DNA of 64,000 bases, taken from positions 14,370,614 through 14,434,613 of the forward strand of contig CM055320.2 of assembly GCA_029255685.2 (NCBI GenBank). The letters run 5' to 3'. Of this stretch, positions 44,025 to 56,095 are shown one piece after another; the first letter of the stretch is position 1, and every line of letters begins with the position of its first letter. The translations under genes and the position numbers were made by a program. Source of the stretch: Silene conica. Its lineage: Eukaryota; Streptophyta; Magnoliopsida; Caryophyllales; Caryophyllaceae. The notes beneath the pieces were generated by a model, which was given only the letters and a program-made list of their open reading frames with translations, did no database searches and was not told the origin of the DNA.

Positions 44025-45793
44025 TCTATATAAAATAATAAAACAAAAACCACAACACACTCCTTTTTCCCGCCTACTTACTCACTTGCCTACCATATCT
44101 CTCCACCAACCCTAATTATTTCCCTAACTAAAGGAGCAAAGCTTCAACCTTTCGTAAAAAAAATAAAAGATATCCTTCAACCCAAAAAAGATTATCTTTC
44201 TTCAAATCGTGGTCCATCTTTTCCTTAACTTTGATTACAGTTCCCCCCACCCCAACCCTTTTTCATGAGTTCTCTACTCAACATTTATAATTTTATGCTA
44301 ACGAAATTTCGAATGGTTATATCGGTAATTTGCTCACACTTTCTTCAATAAGTTTTTTTTCTTTCTCGAGGTTCTTATCATTATTTTATATGTGCAAATT
44401 AATAAGGATGCATTTATATTATCAAGGAGCAACAACTTTAATTTGTGCATGATTCAATCGTTATATTGCATTATAATTATGAATTTTTTCTTTTTATATG
44501 TGTAGATGTTATCTCCAAATTATATGGTTAAATCCTGCCAAAATCATTCCCATGAATTGAATCAAGTTATATATCCTTCTTATCCCGCAAATTTAATTAT
44601 ACATTTTCATAGCATGCTTTATTTTCATTTTTTATATATAATCATATGTTATTCGTTTATCGATCAGACGGAAATTAAGTATTTCATTTTTTTTTTGCAC
44701 CTTTACATCTCCACATGGCTCCAACTAAGATTGCCTTAGATTTGAATTATTTTGAAGAAAAAATTTAAATTTTCATGTACAAATTGATAATCTAAAGCAT
44801 TTACTTGCATGTCTTATATACAATTATATGGTTATCGATAAGATTATACATTAATATATTATCGGCTCTAACTCTAATTAAGAACCATGAAGCACAAAAT
44901 CTCAAATTATAGAATTAGCTAACTGAAGTCCGGTAGCTTCATTTTTTTTATGAGTCTAATTTTTCTACGACTTTCTTCATAATTGTTTTTTATAAATTCA
45001 TATATAATTGTTGGTTGTAGATGATAAACTTAGACTTTGAGGATTTGAATGACATCTAGGATTTTCAATAAATTTGGAGATATTATATATTTGTATAAAT
45101 TCACACAAGTAATTGAGGAGATGAAATTTGATACTTCTTAAAGGCTTTGATGTTGGAATTGACAAAATTCATACTAGACTATCAAAGGTTTGAATCTCAT
45201 TACATCATTGAATAAGTCTCGCCCCTCATCATGTGAAAGGGTTTCTCGATAATGCTATTGAGAGACCGTCTCTCTTAAATTTTTGTTTTTATAAAATATA
45301 TATTCACAAACAACCATTTATTTGTAATGTTTTTTTGGACAATGAACGTATGAACAACGGTCTTAAACATAGGTTGATTTTAAAATAGAACTAAAAAAGT
45401 TAAAGTTACGAAAGGACGAGATATTTAACAAACGAAGTGTTCATTGTAGCTATAGCCGACCTTATAAGATTATTCACATCCATTATTGAAAAATCATGAT
45501 CTTTTTAAAATTGACGATGTAATTTCCATATTTAAGTTGTGACATTTTACATGTAATGGTACGGTATTGGTACCTCTTTGATATATAATTGTAAGGACTC
45601 GAGAAGTTATTTACGTTTTTTTTTGGTTTTCAGGTGAGTATTTTAATCAAATATAACTAATTCGTTGGATCATATCGCATAGCTACTTTTAAATTATCAA
45701 TCAAGGTCATTTTTTTATGCAACGTATTATACCTAATATATTTTAAATTTTCCTTACCCATACCCATGCATTTATGCACGGATATTAAACTAG
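44025..45793 (+). mobile_element. Non-autonomous Helitron (1769 bp)
   Basis: Starts TCTATATAAAATAATAAAAC. Ends with a TGCATTTATGCA hairpin about 17 bp before the terminal CTAG, and is inserted between A and T without duplication. No Rep/helicase sequence or captured gene was recognised. Confidence 0.8.
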
Positions 45794-46528
45794 TATAAAA
45801 GTTATGTTAAAACCACAAACAAAATAGGAATGATGGATTGTCAATTGAAAAATCTTGTAGTGGACTTTGTCCATACAAATAGTATTGTATCATAATTAGC
45901 TAGAAAAACAAATGTTTAGTTTGCTTAATTTTATTTCTTTTATTTCAATCTTTTGTTCACTTTTAGATGTGGCGATTTGATACAAAGTTGAGCTTGAGGT
46001 CGAGCTCAATAGATAACATATCGTTGGTTACATATTATTTTAAATAACATTAGAATTTTGCTATATCATGGACAATTTTATGGTTCACCCATGCTCATTA
46101 GTTTAGGGTGTATGTATGAGTTTTACTAAATCATGGACATGATTGACCATTGTACCCTATCTTTTCACAACATTTACAATTTTATTTCACATTCTCACTC
46201 TAACTCTTAACCCCTAATAGCTAAATAAATTTTCTTAGAGACATTTTATCAAACACATGGCGCGCATAACGAAAAACAACAAAAGAGAAAAGTGCAATAC
46301 CCTGCAATTGGGTAAAATCAGAGAATCAAACACATGGCGCGCATACGGAAAACAACAACAAAAGAAAAAAAAGTACAATACCCTTCAATTGGGTAAAACT
46401 CGATGAATTCAACTTGATGAGATCCAATGGGTTGACAGCTTGATTATTAAGATTTATAATTAAACAAATCCTAATTTAGTTAATGTAAGCAAATCCTATT
46501 ATATAATAAATAAAATTAAGAATTTACA
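45794..46528. other. AT-rich intergenic sequence with a 77-bp tandem duplication
   Basis: Two diverged copies of a 77-bp unit start at 46249 and 46326 (both begin TCAAACACATGGCGCGCATA). Nothing else recognised. Confidence 0.65.
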
Positions 46529-46643
46529 AATTCTACAATAAGACGGTTTCACACCATTAAACCATCTGTTTTTATAATAAATTTCTCATTTAATACAAAT
46601 AAATGAACCCGTTGTACGCGTGAGACGGTCTCACACAAGAATT
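46529..46643. mobile_element. Small MITE (115 bp)
   Basis: Ends AATTCTACAATAAGACGG and CGGTCTCACACAAGAATT are imperfect inverted repeats. I recall similar GAGACGGTCTCACAC-ended repeats from Caryophyllales genomes; not checked. Confidence 0.5.
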
Positions 46644-47495
46644 ACTGTTAAGAATTAGAATTATTATCTGATCTTAATAATACGAGAATTAACAGCAGTG
46701 ATTGCGTCAAAGACGGATTTGATTAATTTGTGAGGGAGAAAATTTAAGAGAATTTGAAAACATTAGAGAATTAGACAGAATTAGAGAAATTAGATAAAGG
46801 ACATACTATGGAAAAATAATGAAAAAAAGTACATGAATGAGTAAAACTCGTTCATGAATGAGCAACTACATTAGTTTAATCTTATCTTAATCAGCCCTTA
46901 ACTTTTCCTTGTTTTTTAGTACAAATTCGGTATTAGTTAGTTTGGTTTTAGACTTTTAGTTGTTTTAATTATAGTTGAAGACTTCAAATCTTCAATCACG
47001 TGGATCTTTGTGAGATTATGGGAAGGGTTGGGTGTCGACGTGTCGTGGTTGTGGTAGTAATTGGTAAATTGTTGTGTGGTTTCAGTCTTTCCTCTTCGTT
47101 AGTGTTTTATTGGTAAAAGTTATTATATTTTGTCTTTCATTTGCTTTCAATCTTGTTTTAACTAATTTAATATCTTGTTAGAGATGTTCATTATTAATTT
47201 TAGGTTTGGTATGTTGTCTTCTCTTATTATGTGTGAGTAGCTATTCACCGGGATTTAGGTGCATCTTATGTGAGATTATGAGAATGATTGGGTTGTTTTG
47301 ATAGTAATTGGTAAATTGGTTGGTGTATGTGTTTGTCTTCCATATTATGCATTCTACATGTTTGATGAATTCCTCGAGTGAAAGTTCATGTCTTTCATCT
47401 ATGCTTGTCTTATAAGCGAAAGCTGAGATCGATGAATAGACCATCTAAAATTGATAATGTTGACTTAATAAGAGCAAAAGTTCTTTAATATCAAC
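46644..47495. other. AT-rich intergenic sequence
   Basis: No gene, RNA or repeat recognised. Confidence 0.5.
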
Positions 47496-47792
47496 GAGCG
47501 TGTTTGAATAACAAAGGTGGAGGGAAATGGAGGAGAGGGGGAAGGAGGGAAGGGGAAAGAAGAGAAGAGAATGGGAGGGGGAATGAAGTGTGGTTGTTTG
47601 GATACATTTTCCCTCCAAATCTTGCCTATTATGAAGAGATTTTAATTAGGTTTGGAGGAGGGAAAACAGATTCTTCCAAATCTCTCCCCCTCCATTTCCC
47701 TCTACCATTATTTCATATCCAAACAAGTGATTTTAAATCACTACTCTCCCTCCCTTTCTTTTCCCTCCAAATCTCTCAATCAAAACACACTC
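47496..47792. mobile_element. MITE-like element, copy 1
   Basis: Inverted ends GAGCGTGTTTGAAT and ATCAAAACACACTC. Interior strands are purine-rich (GGAGGGAAATGGAGG) and pyrimidine-rich arms, so it folds on itself. Target duplication uncertain. The open frames in it are compositional. Confidence 0.45.
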
Positions 47793-47798
47793 TAATAA

Positions 47799-48292
47799 GG
47801 GTGTGTTTGGATACAATTTTAAGAGGGAAAGAGATGGGAGGGAAAGAGAGGAGAGGAGAGGGGAGGGGAGGGAAAGGAAAGGGACGGGAGGGGAAATGTG
47901 GTTGCTTGGATAATGAAATTGTTGAGAGGGAAATGGAAGGGATGAGATGGACATGATATATTTGATGGAGGATGCTATATATGAAATATGATGAGTATAA
48001 ATATCCTTGTGAGTGTATATTGTTAAAAATATCTAACATAATTGTTCTCAATTGTGAGTATATTACATTTTTTAATAAGGGCAAAATTATATTTTCATAA
48101 TGTAAATGAGAGTATAATGAGTTTTCCTTCCAAATCTTACCTCACAAGGAAATAAATTAATTTGATCTAAAGGACATAAAATGCATCCTTCCATTTCTTT
48201 TCTCCCTCATTTCCCTCCCTCTAAATATTGTATCTAAACAAGGAAAAGTTGATCCCTCCCTTTCCCTCTAAACCCCCTATCCAAACAAAGCC
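47799..48292. mobile_element. MITE-like element, copy 2
   Basis: Ends GGGTGTGTTTGGAT and ATCCAAACAAAGCC. The interior is related to copy 1 (GGGAGGGAAAGAG / CTCCCTCATTTCCCTCC). Confidence 0.45.
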
Positions 48293-49613
48293 AAAGGGAA
48301 GCCCTCGGACCAAAAGGTCGTGGCTAGACCTAGACAAAGGCTTTTACCCAAATACGGTGACCCGACTCATGCCCTATCAGATGAGTGATCCCGTGTCCTC
48401 AACAACCCTAGTCATTTCTTCATTGATTAAAACACCCTCGCTTTGGATCCATTTAGTTATCATCATAGTTTATATTTATTTTTCTTTTCTTTTTAGTTCA
48501 TAGATTAGGTTCAAATTTCAATGAAGCCAAACATTTTGTTTTAACTAAACTTAAACTCGAATTAATTTATGTGTAAACCTGCATCATCGTTGTACTCGAC
48601 CTTGACTAGTCTAGTTTATCATTCGAGTTAAATTATTTGACTTAGGTAAAGCCACTTAAATCTACATCACCTAACTTAATTAAATTTCACTTAAAGTAAC
48701 CTAATTAAACACCAGCAAACCAACCTTAACTTAGCTTAACTTAATTTAAATAAATGTAATTAAATTATACTAACTTAATTAAACTTAACTTAATTTAGAT
48801 GTATTGAACTAAATTTACATAATTCGAAGGTAAGTTCAAATGAATAAGGTCTTGTAGTCGAGTTCAAAAGAATAAGGTTACGTTTGTGGTTGGATTTAAA
48901 TTGGCGTCAACTAGAATAGATCAAACTATATAATCATTCTTCATTTAAATGTAAAATGAATCAAAATTCAAAAAAATAGAAAAGTTTACATAAGTGAAAT
49001 TATTTCAACATGTATAAATCCGAACCAAATGATTATTAGTCACTTGTTCAAATGCGATAATTAGTGTTTTTAGAAGTGGCAGACTGACAAATGTATTCAA
49101 CATTTCAACCACATTTATGCATACATATCAGTGAATACAATAGGCGTTTTCAAGTTTGAAGTCATGTTTTGCTACTTGTAGACTGTAGTGACAACTTACT
49201 CAGTCCACACTAAATTAAAAACGATTTTTATTTAAATACTTAAGTAATCTATATGCTCTTTAGGGTAAACGCCAAATCAAATACAAATGAAATTGTCTAC
49301 TCGCTCCACACATTGATGTTCTTCCCATTTTTCTATTACATGTGAGTAATATTTTAATGAAGGAGAAGAAGATATGTGTATGTGAAGGGAGTATCAATTA
49401 AACTTTTCTGGTACTCAATTACCCTTTTAAATCTTACATCGTAAGTTGTCTAAGCGACAATAGAAACGTAAATTAAATCCAAGAGGAAAAAAACCAAAGA
49501 GCAGCAATCGAATTGGACTGACAATGTTCCACAAAAAATAAAAACACCCAAATTGAATGAATGCTATGTAAGTAGTAATGTAATGCAGAAATGAGAGTCC
49601 GAAACAATCCCGG
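48293..49613. other. Intergenic sequence
   Basis: AT-rich with TTAACTTAA-like words around 48660-48800. No supported feature. Confidence 0.5.
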
Positions 49614-50850
49614 ATACAAAACTAAATGCATAACTCATCCGGTGAGCAAGTGGCTAATCCCAATTCCCACAATTCCCACCATTCCTAAAATAATAAGGGT
49701 CCATTTCTTATTACGTTTTACCACTTACTACTACATACTACCCAACCCACTATCCAAGCCCAATCTCTCTCTTCCTCCCCCTGCCCAAAAAAAATATCCC
49801 CAATTCCTTCACACTCTCTCCTCTCCTTCCAAAACCCTACTTTTCTCCGCCGCCGCCGTTGCCGACAACCACCATTTACCTTAGTCTTCTCTACGTTTTG
49901 TAGGTTTACCTTTCTCATTTTAGATCGCCGATTGTAAGTTTTCGCGCAAACCCTAGGTTTTTGGTTCCTGATTCATCCCATTAATTGTCATTGTTATCGC
50001 TCTTCAATTATTCATCTTTTTAAGTAATCATATTTAATTCATATTTTATTGTTGATGTTGATTATTGTTTTAAATTAATAGATCTATAACACACTTTAAA
50101 GTTGATATTTTTATTGATTTTTGTTTGTTTTTGTTTTGAAATTGAATTCGAGCTCCTTCTTCTTCTTCTTCTTCTGCTTCTTCATTGTTTAATTCGATTT
50201 GATCTTAGTATATGGTATGTAGATGTGAATTTCAGAGGTTTTGAATCGTCATCACTCATCACTTCGGTGTGTAAACTCTACGAAATAATTTGAATTTTGG
50301 CATAAAACATGAAAGTTTTGAATTTTGGCTCCAGAGTTTGGGTTTTATTATGTTCAATTATTTGGTCAATTTTCTTATGGGCTTGTGTATGAATATATGA
50401 TAGAATACAAGCTTTTGTGGTAATTTAATTTCATGTTGCAATTGGTATGACATGCTATAAAAAGAGGTAGTTTTGAAACAGCCCAATTGAAGATGAAGTT
50501 TATTATCACAAACCCTAGAAATATAATGGTTCGATCTTGTTATCTCTTTGTTTCACAGCCCACATAAGTTTGGGGCTCAAAAAATGACATCTTTGCCCTT
50601 TTGGTCCCATGTGTTTTAGTTCTCCGATGTCCTCTCTTATTGGGTATAAAAGATGACCACTTTACCCCCTATTTAATTAATTCTTGTTTGTCTTGCCCTG
50701 CTATTTTAAGGAAAGGGCATGTAAGTAATTTACAAACTTTATTGGGCCTTGCGTCATTACTTAATATTAACCCTTCTTGTCCCTGTCTTTATTGGCATAA
50801 AAAAGTCTAATTTACCCATATTCAATCAACTCTCACCAAACTTAGATTGT
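49614..50850 (+). repeat. Duplicate of the DAYSLEEPER-like gene's promoter/5' UTR block, copy 1
   Basis: Closely matches 58990-60378 base for base over most of its length, with small differences. It includes the pyrimidine-rich leader TTCTCCGCCGCCGCCG, the donor-like GATT|GTAAGTTTT at 49933/49934, and the following intron sequence. It retains about 40 bp around 50628-50670 that copy 2 lacks, and lacks copy 2's MITE. It is not followed by the coding exon. Confidence 0.85.
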
Positions 50851-50879
50851 GTTGGGTAGGTGAAACACAATACATTCTC

Positions 50880-52291
50880 TCTCTAGGGTTTCCTATGAGA
50901 GCCTCCGTCTAGGGTTTTCCATAGTTTTCTTCCTTTTTCGAGGGTTTTTCTTACTTTCTTTAGGGTTTATGGTTGGTTTTTCACGCTTAACAAGACTTTC
51001 TTTACGTGATTTATGGAGGCTAGTAACGACAGAAGGGGTTTGAAGGATAAGGGCATCCTAGGGCAAGAGCATGAGTTCATATGAGACGTGTGGAGCACAT
51101 GCTGGTGGGTCGAATATGGTCGTCCAAATCTATCAATACGAAGGCGGCGGTCGTCAAATTATGGAATTCAAAAGGTAAGGTTTTCGGGAATCTAGTTGAT
51201 GCTACAAGGAAAATTTTTCTTTTCAAATTTGAGTCGGAATTGGATAAAGCAAAAGTTATCGATGGCCAACCATGGCATTTTGATAAGTTTATTTGATGCT
51301 TTAACGACGACCCTATATGTGGCGGGAAATTATCTGATACACCACTGTTTATGACACCTTTCTGTGTTAGGGTTTACGACCTACCCCTGCGGGGGCGGTC
51401 GAGTGAGTCACATGTTCGTAACTTGGGTATGCAGTTTGGAAATTTTATAAAGCTGGATGAGGCGCCACTACCGGAGATTGAAAGGGCAGTGCGACTTAGA
51501 ATTCTACATGATGTGCGTAAACCATTACGTAAGTCGGTCCATGCTAGGATGGGGAATGGTAGATTAATCGAATTTGAAGCAAAATATGAGAAACTCCCTA
51601 TTTTTTTGCTATGGATGCGTTTAGGGCATGGAGAGAAGGACTGCGATGAGGGTCCGTATGAGGAGAGTGAGTTACAATTTAGCGATACCCTACGAGCATC
51701 TCCTAGGCGGGTTGTGAAGACGGCTGCGGAGGGTGGAATCAGGGGAGCTCAGAAGCTGGAGGGAGTGTTCGAAGCCGAGTTTAAAGGTAATGAAGAGGAA
51801 GATATTAATATTATGATTGCTAAATTGCAGAAAGTTTCGATTATGAACAAAGCGCGGAAAAAAACTATTTAGGTGGGGGAATCAGAGACAGTGGGTAAGG
51901 AGGAGGATGAAGTTATAATGGTGCATGACATAATAGAAACTAATGCATCGAATAACTCTGTGGCTACGAGAAATTGTGACAGGGACATGGGGAAGGGAGA
52001 AGGCGCAGGGAAGGAGTTTTATGCTGATTCACAGGAGGAGGGAGGGTTGCAGGAGGACTATTTTGTGGACAAGGGGAGGAATTGGAAATGGTTGGCTAGG
52101 CTGAGGGATGGTATGGCGGAGGGAGAGGAGGAGGGGGGAGGGGAAGTAGGAGAAGCATATGGGGGGCGGAAACGGACTAGAAGTCAGAATGAAGAGGAGG
52201 AAACGGAGGGTGAGGGAAGAAAACACCACAAAACCATGGATGTATGTTCATATGAGGCGGCGGTTGAGGGCGCTCAACCCCGCCGGGCCCA
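50880..52291 (+). pseudogene. L1 LINE 5' region and ORF1 (DUF4283, zinc knuckle), decayed
   Basis: A CTCTCTCTAGGGTTT leader precedes ATG 51013 (MEASNDRRGLKDKG). The frame breaks at 51090. DUF4283-like sequence continues (LVGRIWSSKSINTKAAVVKL, then CVRVYDLPL and RLRILHDVRKPL). The zinc-knuckle region reads FLLWMRLGHGEKDC, having lost the first two cysteines. A Gly/Glu-rich tail (51873-52291) overlaps the start of ORF2. At least three stops or frameshifts. Confidence 0.78.
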
Positions 52292-55200
52292 ATGAAAATT
52301 CTAAGCCTTAACTGCAGGAGGCTGGGCAACCCCGATGCAGTAGGCGGACTCCGTAATTTGATATGGAGAGAGGCCCCCGCTATGGTTTTTCTGTCGGAAA
52401 CAAAACTTAGCGGAGAAGAGTTCAAAAGGATACGAAGTAGTCTCGTGGAGTACGATGGTATGGAGGTGGATAGTGTTGGGCGATCAGGAGGTCTTGCTTT
52501 CCTATGGCAGAAGCATTTTTCATGTGTGTTCAAATCAGAATCTGTACACCATATGGACTTTGACATAGTAGGGACGAGCGGGAATTGGCGAGTGACGGAG
52601 TTCTATGGTTGGCCGAATGTGGCCGGCAGACACTTATCATGGGAGCTGTTACGGGACTTAAGGAGACATTCGGAGGAGCCTTGGGTGTGTATTGACGACT
52701 TTAATGAGATACTTTTTATGAATGAAATGAAGGGGGGGTCAAAGAGCTCAATGGCAGATGAGTAATTTTCAGGATGCTGTGGAGGACTGTGAGCTTCGGG
52801 ATGTCGATTTTGAAGGGTATGAGTTCACATACGATAATGGGCAAGCGGATGAGGCAAATAGACAATGTAGACTCGATCAGGCTTTATGTAATGAAGCCTA
52901 GAGTGATTTGTTTCCTAGAGCGAAATTGTCACATTTAACCAGGGAGTGGTCGGATCATGCACCGATTTTGTTAAGGGTTAATGGGCAGCAGGGGGCGAGA
53001 GAGAGGGCATGAAGTTATTCCGGTTCGAACAGATATGGGTGGGAGAATTGGGATGTGAGGAGACAATTCAGAGGGCCTGGAATGACGGGGAGGATGATAT
53101 TATGGCTAACCTTGCTAGTTGTGCTGAACAAATTCAAAAATGGAAGGGGGTTAGTATCGGGAAAATTGTTCGGGATCTTAACCGAAAGCGGAGAAGGCTG
53201 GGACAATTGGAGGAGGGCGGTCGGTCTAGGCATGATATAGAGGAGAGGAGGAAGCTCGTGAATGAGATAAGCAAGTTACTTTCCCAGGAAGAAATTTTTA
53301 GAGGCAGAGATCAAGGGCCATTTGGCTAAATGAAGGTGATCGTAACACAAAATTTTTTCACCGGAAAGCGGGACGACGGAAGCAAAGGAATCACATAGAT
53401 AAGATTGTGGACAATGAGGGACAAACAAGGTGGGGCATGAAGCTATTGAGACGGTGGCAAAAGAGTATTTTATGGATATTTTCCAAGCAGGGCAACCGGG
53501 ACAAGTTGATGGCATACTGAACGGGATCGAGGGCCGTGTAACCAATCATATGAACACAATCTTATGAGGTGAATATAGGGAGGAGGAAGTGATCAATGCT
53601 TTGAATGACATGAACCTCCTAAAAGCTCCGGGACTAGACGGTATGAACGGCCTTTTTTATCAAACTCACTGGCATATAATAGGACATGAGGTTGTTCGGT
53701 CAACGCTGAACGTCTTGAAGGGGGCACCCCTACCGACAGGTAGTAACAGAACCCATATTGTTCTTATTCCAAAGAAGAAAGACCCGGAGAGAATGTCCGA
53801 TTTCAGACCAATAAGTTTATGTAATGTGATATACAAACTTGTCTCGAAAGTTTTAGTAAACAGACTTAAACTTTTCTTGGGGGATATTGTATCCGAGAAT
53901 CAAAGTGCCTTTACTCCGGGGCGGCTTATTACGGATAATGTCCTTGTTGCGTTCGAAATGTTCCATACCATGAAAAACTAAAGGGCGAAAAATGGGCACA
54001 TGGCTATCAAATTAGATATGTCAAAGGCTTATGACCGGGTCGAATGGCATTTTCTGGAAGGGGTGTTATTAAATATGGGCTTCGATGAGAGGTGGGTTAA
54101 TAGGGTCATGCATTGTGTATCCACAGTTTCTTTCTCAATTTTGATTAATGGAAAGCCAACCGCGGAATTCAAGCCATCTCGGGGCCTCCGCCTTGGTGAT
54201 CAACTATCTCCCTATTTGTTTATCCTTTGTGCGGAAGTGTTGTCGAGCATGATAAGACGAGCTGTGGAAAATGGGGTTCTACATGGCTTACGGATTGCGC
54301 CACAATCGCCGGTTGTGTCCCATCTGTTTTTCGCCAATGATAGTATTCTCTTTGTGAAGGCCAAGGATAGAGAAACTAGTTATGTACAACAAATTCTACG
54401 TGACTATGCTATGGTTTCAGGTCAAGTTATCAATTATGAAAAGACTAGTGTGTCTTTTAGTAGAGGTACAAGGATACTTGACAGGGAGAAGGTTGTTAAC
54501 TATCTCGGAATTCGGGAATTGTAGCACAGGATTCCTACCTTGGATTACCTACGGTCATTGGGCATTCGAAAAGGGTGCTTGCGAACATCATCCGCGACAA
54601 ATTGAGTAAGAAATTACAGGGGTGGAGAGGTCAGTTATTTTCGAAGGAGGAACGGGAAATATTGATAAAGGCCGTAGCCCAATCAATCCCGACCTATGCT
54701 AAAAGCGTCTTCAAATTACCGACAACTTTCTGTGATGACCTAAGATCTTTGGTTTCACGTTTCTGGTGGGGTTCATCGAATGGTAAGGGTAAAATTCTGT
54801 GGCTAGCTTGGTCGAAACACTGTAGACCGAAGAGCATGGGTGGTTTGGGCTTCCGAGATTTTCATAAGTTTAATATGACTCTCCTAGGGAAACAAGCATG
54901 GCGGTGCGTCACGAATAAGGACACTCTGATAGTTCCGGTTGGGTGGGAAATATTTTCCGGATGGAGATTTCATGAAAGCTTCGATGGGCACAGATCCGAG
55001 TTACACATGGAGGGGCACTCTTGATGCTAGGAGGTACTTAACCTTGGTATACGAAGACGTATTGGTGATGGGAAGTCTATGCGAGTTTGGACCGATCCTT
55101 GGATTCCACTTACTCAATCTCGAAGGGTGTTATCACCAAGGCGGGATGCGGATGTTGAGATGATGGTTTCTGATTTATGGACCGAGGGGGGCAGGGGCTG

Positions 55201-56062
55201 GAATTTGGCCAAGATTATGGAGCTTTTCTTACCTTTCGAACAGGAACGTATACTAAATATTCGAATTAGTGATATGAAACCTGAAGATACGTGGCTATGG
55301 GACCTTGAACGCGATGGGAGGTACTCGGTAAAATCTGCCTACAGAGTTTTGACAAAAGATGAAGGCGAAGCGGGAAGTGCATCAGACATTTCTAAGTCCC
55401 AATTGCTATGGAACAGGATTTGGAAAACAAATGTTATACCCCGAATCAAGATGTTTATGTGGCTGTTTTGTAACGAAGCGATTGCGTTGAAGAAATATCT
55501 TATGGTGCGTGCGAATCTGGGAGATGTTATGTGTCCCGTTTGCTGCAGTGAGGAGGAGACTTGTCTTCATCTTGCGCGGGGTTGTGGGCTGGGGGCAGGG
55601 CTTTGGGATAGGTTGGGACTGGCGGTGAAGGGGACTATGGGGTTTGAGAGGGTGAGAGAGTGGGTGGAGGAAGTGTGAAGGGAGATGGAGGATAGTGAGA
55701 TAGTAAAATTTATGACGGGCTGCTGGGCGTTGTGGGAAGTGCGCAACAAATGGGTATTCGAGGGGGTGATGATCAGCTTAGAGCGTATTGTGCAGCGAGT
55801 CTAAGGGATGGTGCAGGAGACGCGGGAGGATTAGAATGAGCAAGCAGAGGGTATGATAGACGGAGGGCAGATTAGAGGATGGACAAGACCGAAGGAGGGG
55901 GCTGTTAAGTTGAGCGTGGATGCGGGGGTGAAAGAGGGGTGGGGGACGGGACTGGGGGTGATCTGTCGGGACTGTAATGGGGCGGTAATGTGGGGGATCA
56001 GTGAGTTTAAGCGGAATGTAATGAAAGTTCATATGGCGGAGGCGGAGGCGGTTTTGATTTGA
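52292..56062 (+). pseudogene. L1 LINE ORF2: endonuclease, reverse transcriptase, zf-RVT and RNase H, decayed
   Basis: APE-type endonuclease 52292-52980 (MKILSLNCRRLGNPDAV, WVCIDDFNEIL, RLDQAL, SDHAPILL). Reverse transcriptase about 53590-54530 (KAPGLDGMNGLFY, IPKKKDPERMSDFRPISLCN, IKLDMSKAYDRVEW). Its catalytic motif reads FAND where FADD is expected. zf-RVT 55380-55640 (CPVCCSEEETCLHLARGC). A plant-type RNase H with VKLSVDAGVKEGWGTGLG and HMAEAEAVLI ends at 56062. Numerous frameshifts and stops. No poly(A) tail: the sequence passes into copia sequence near 56096. Confidence 0.85.
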
Positions 56063-56095
56063 GTTCAGGAAGCAGAAGCGGAATGTAATGAAAGT

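Noticed and set aside
47504-47956. Gly/Arg/Glu-rich protein
   Set aside because: Purine-rich arms of MITE-like elements create it; both strands are equally open.
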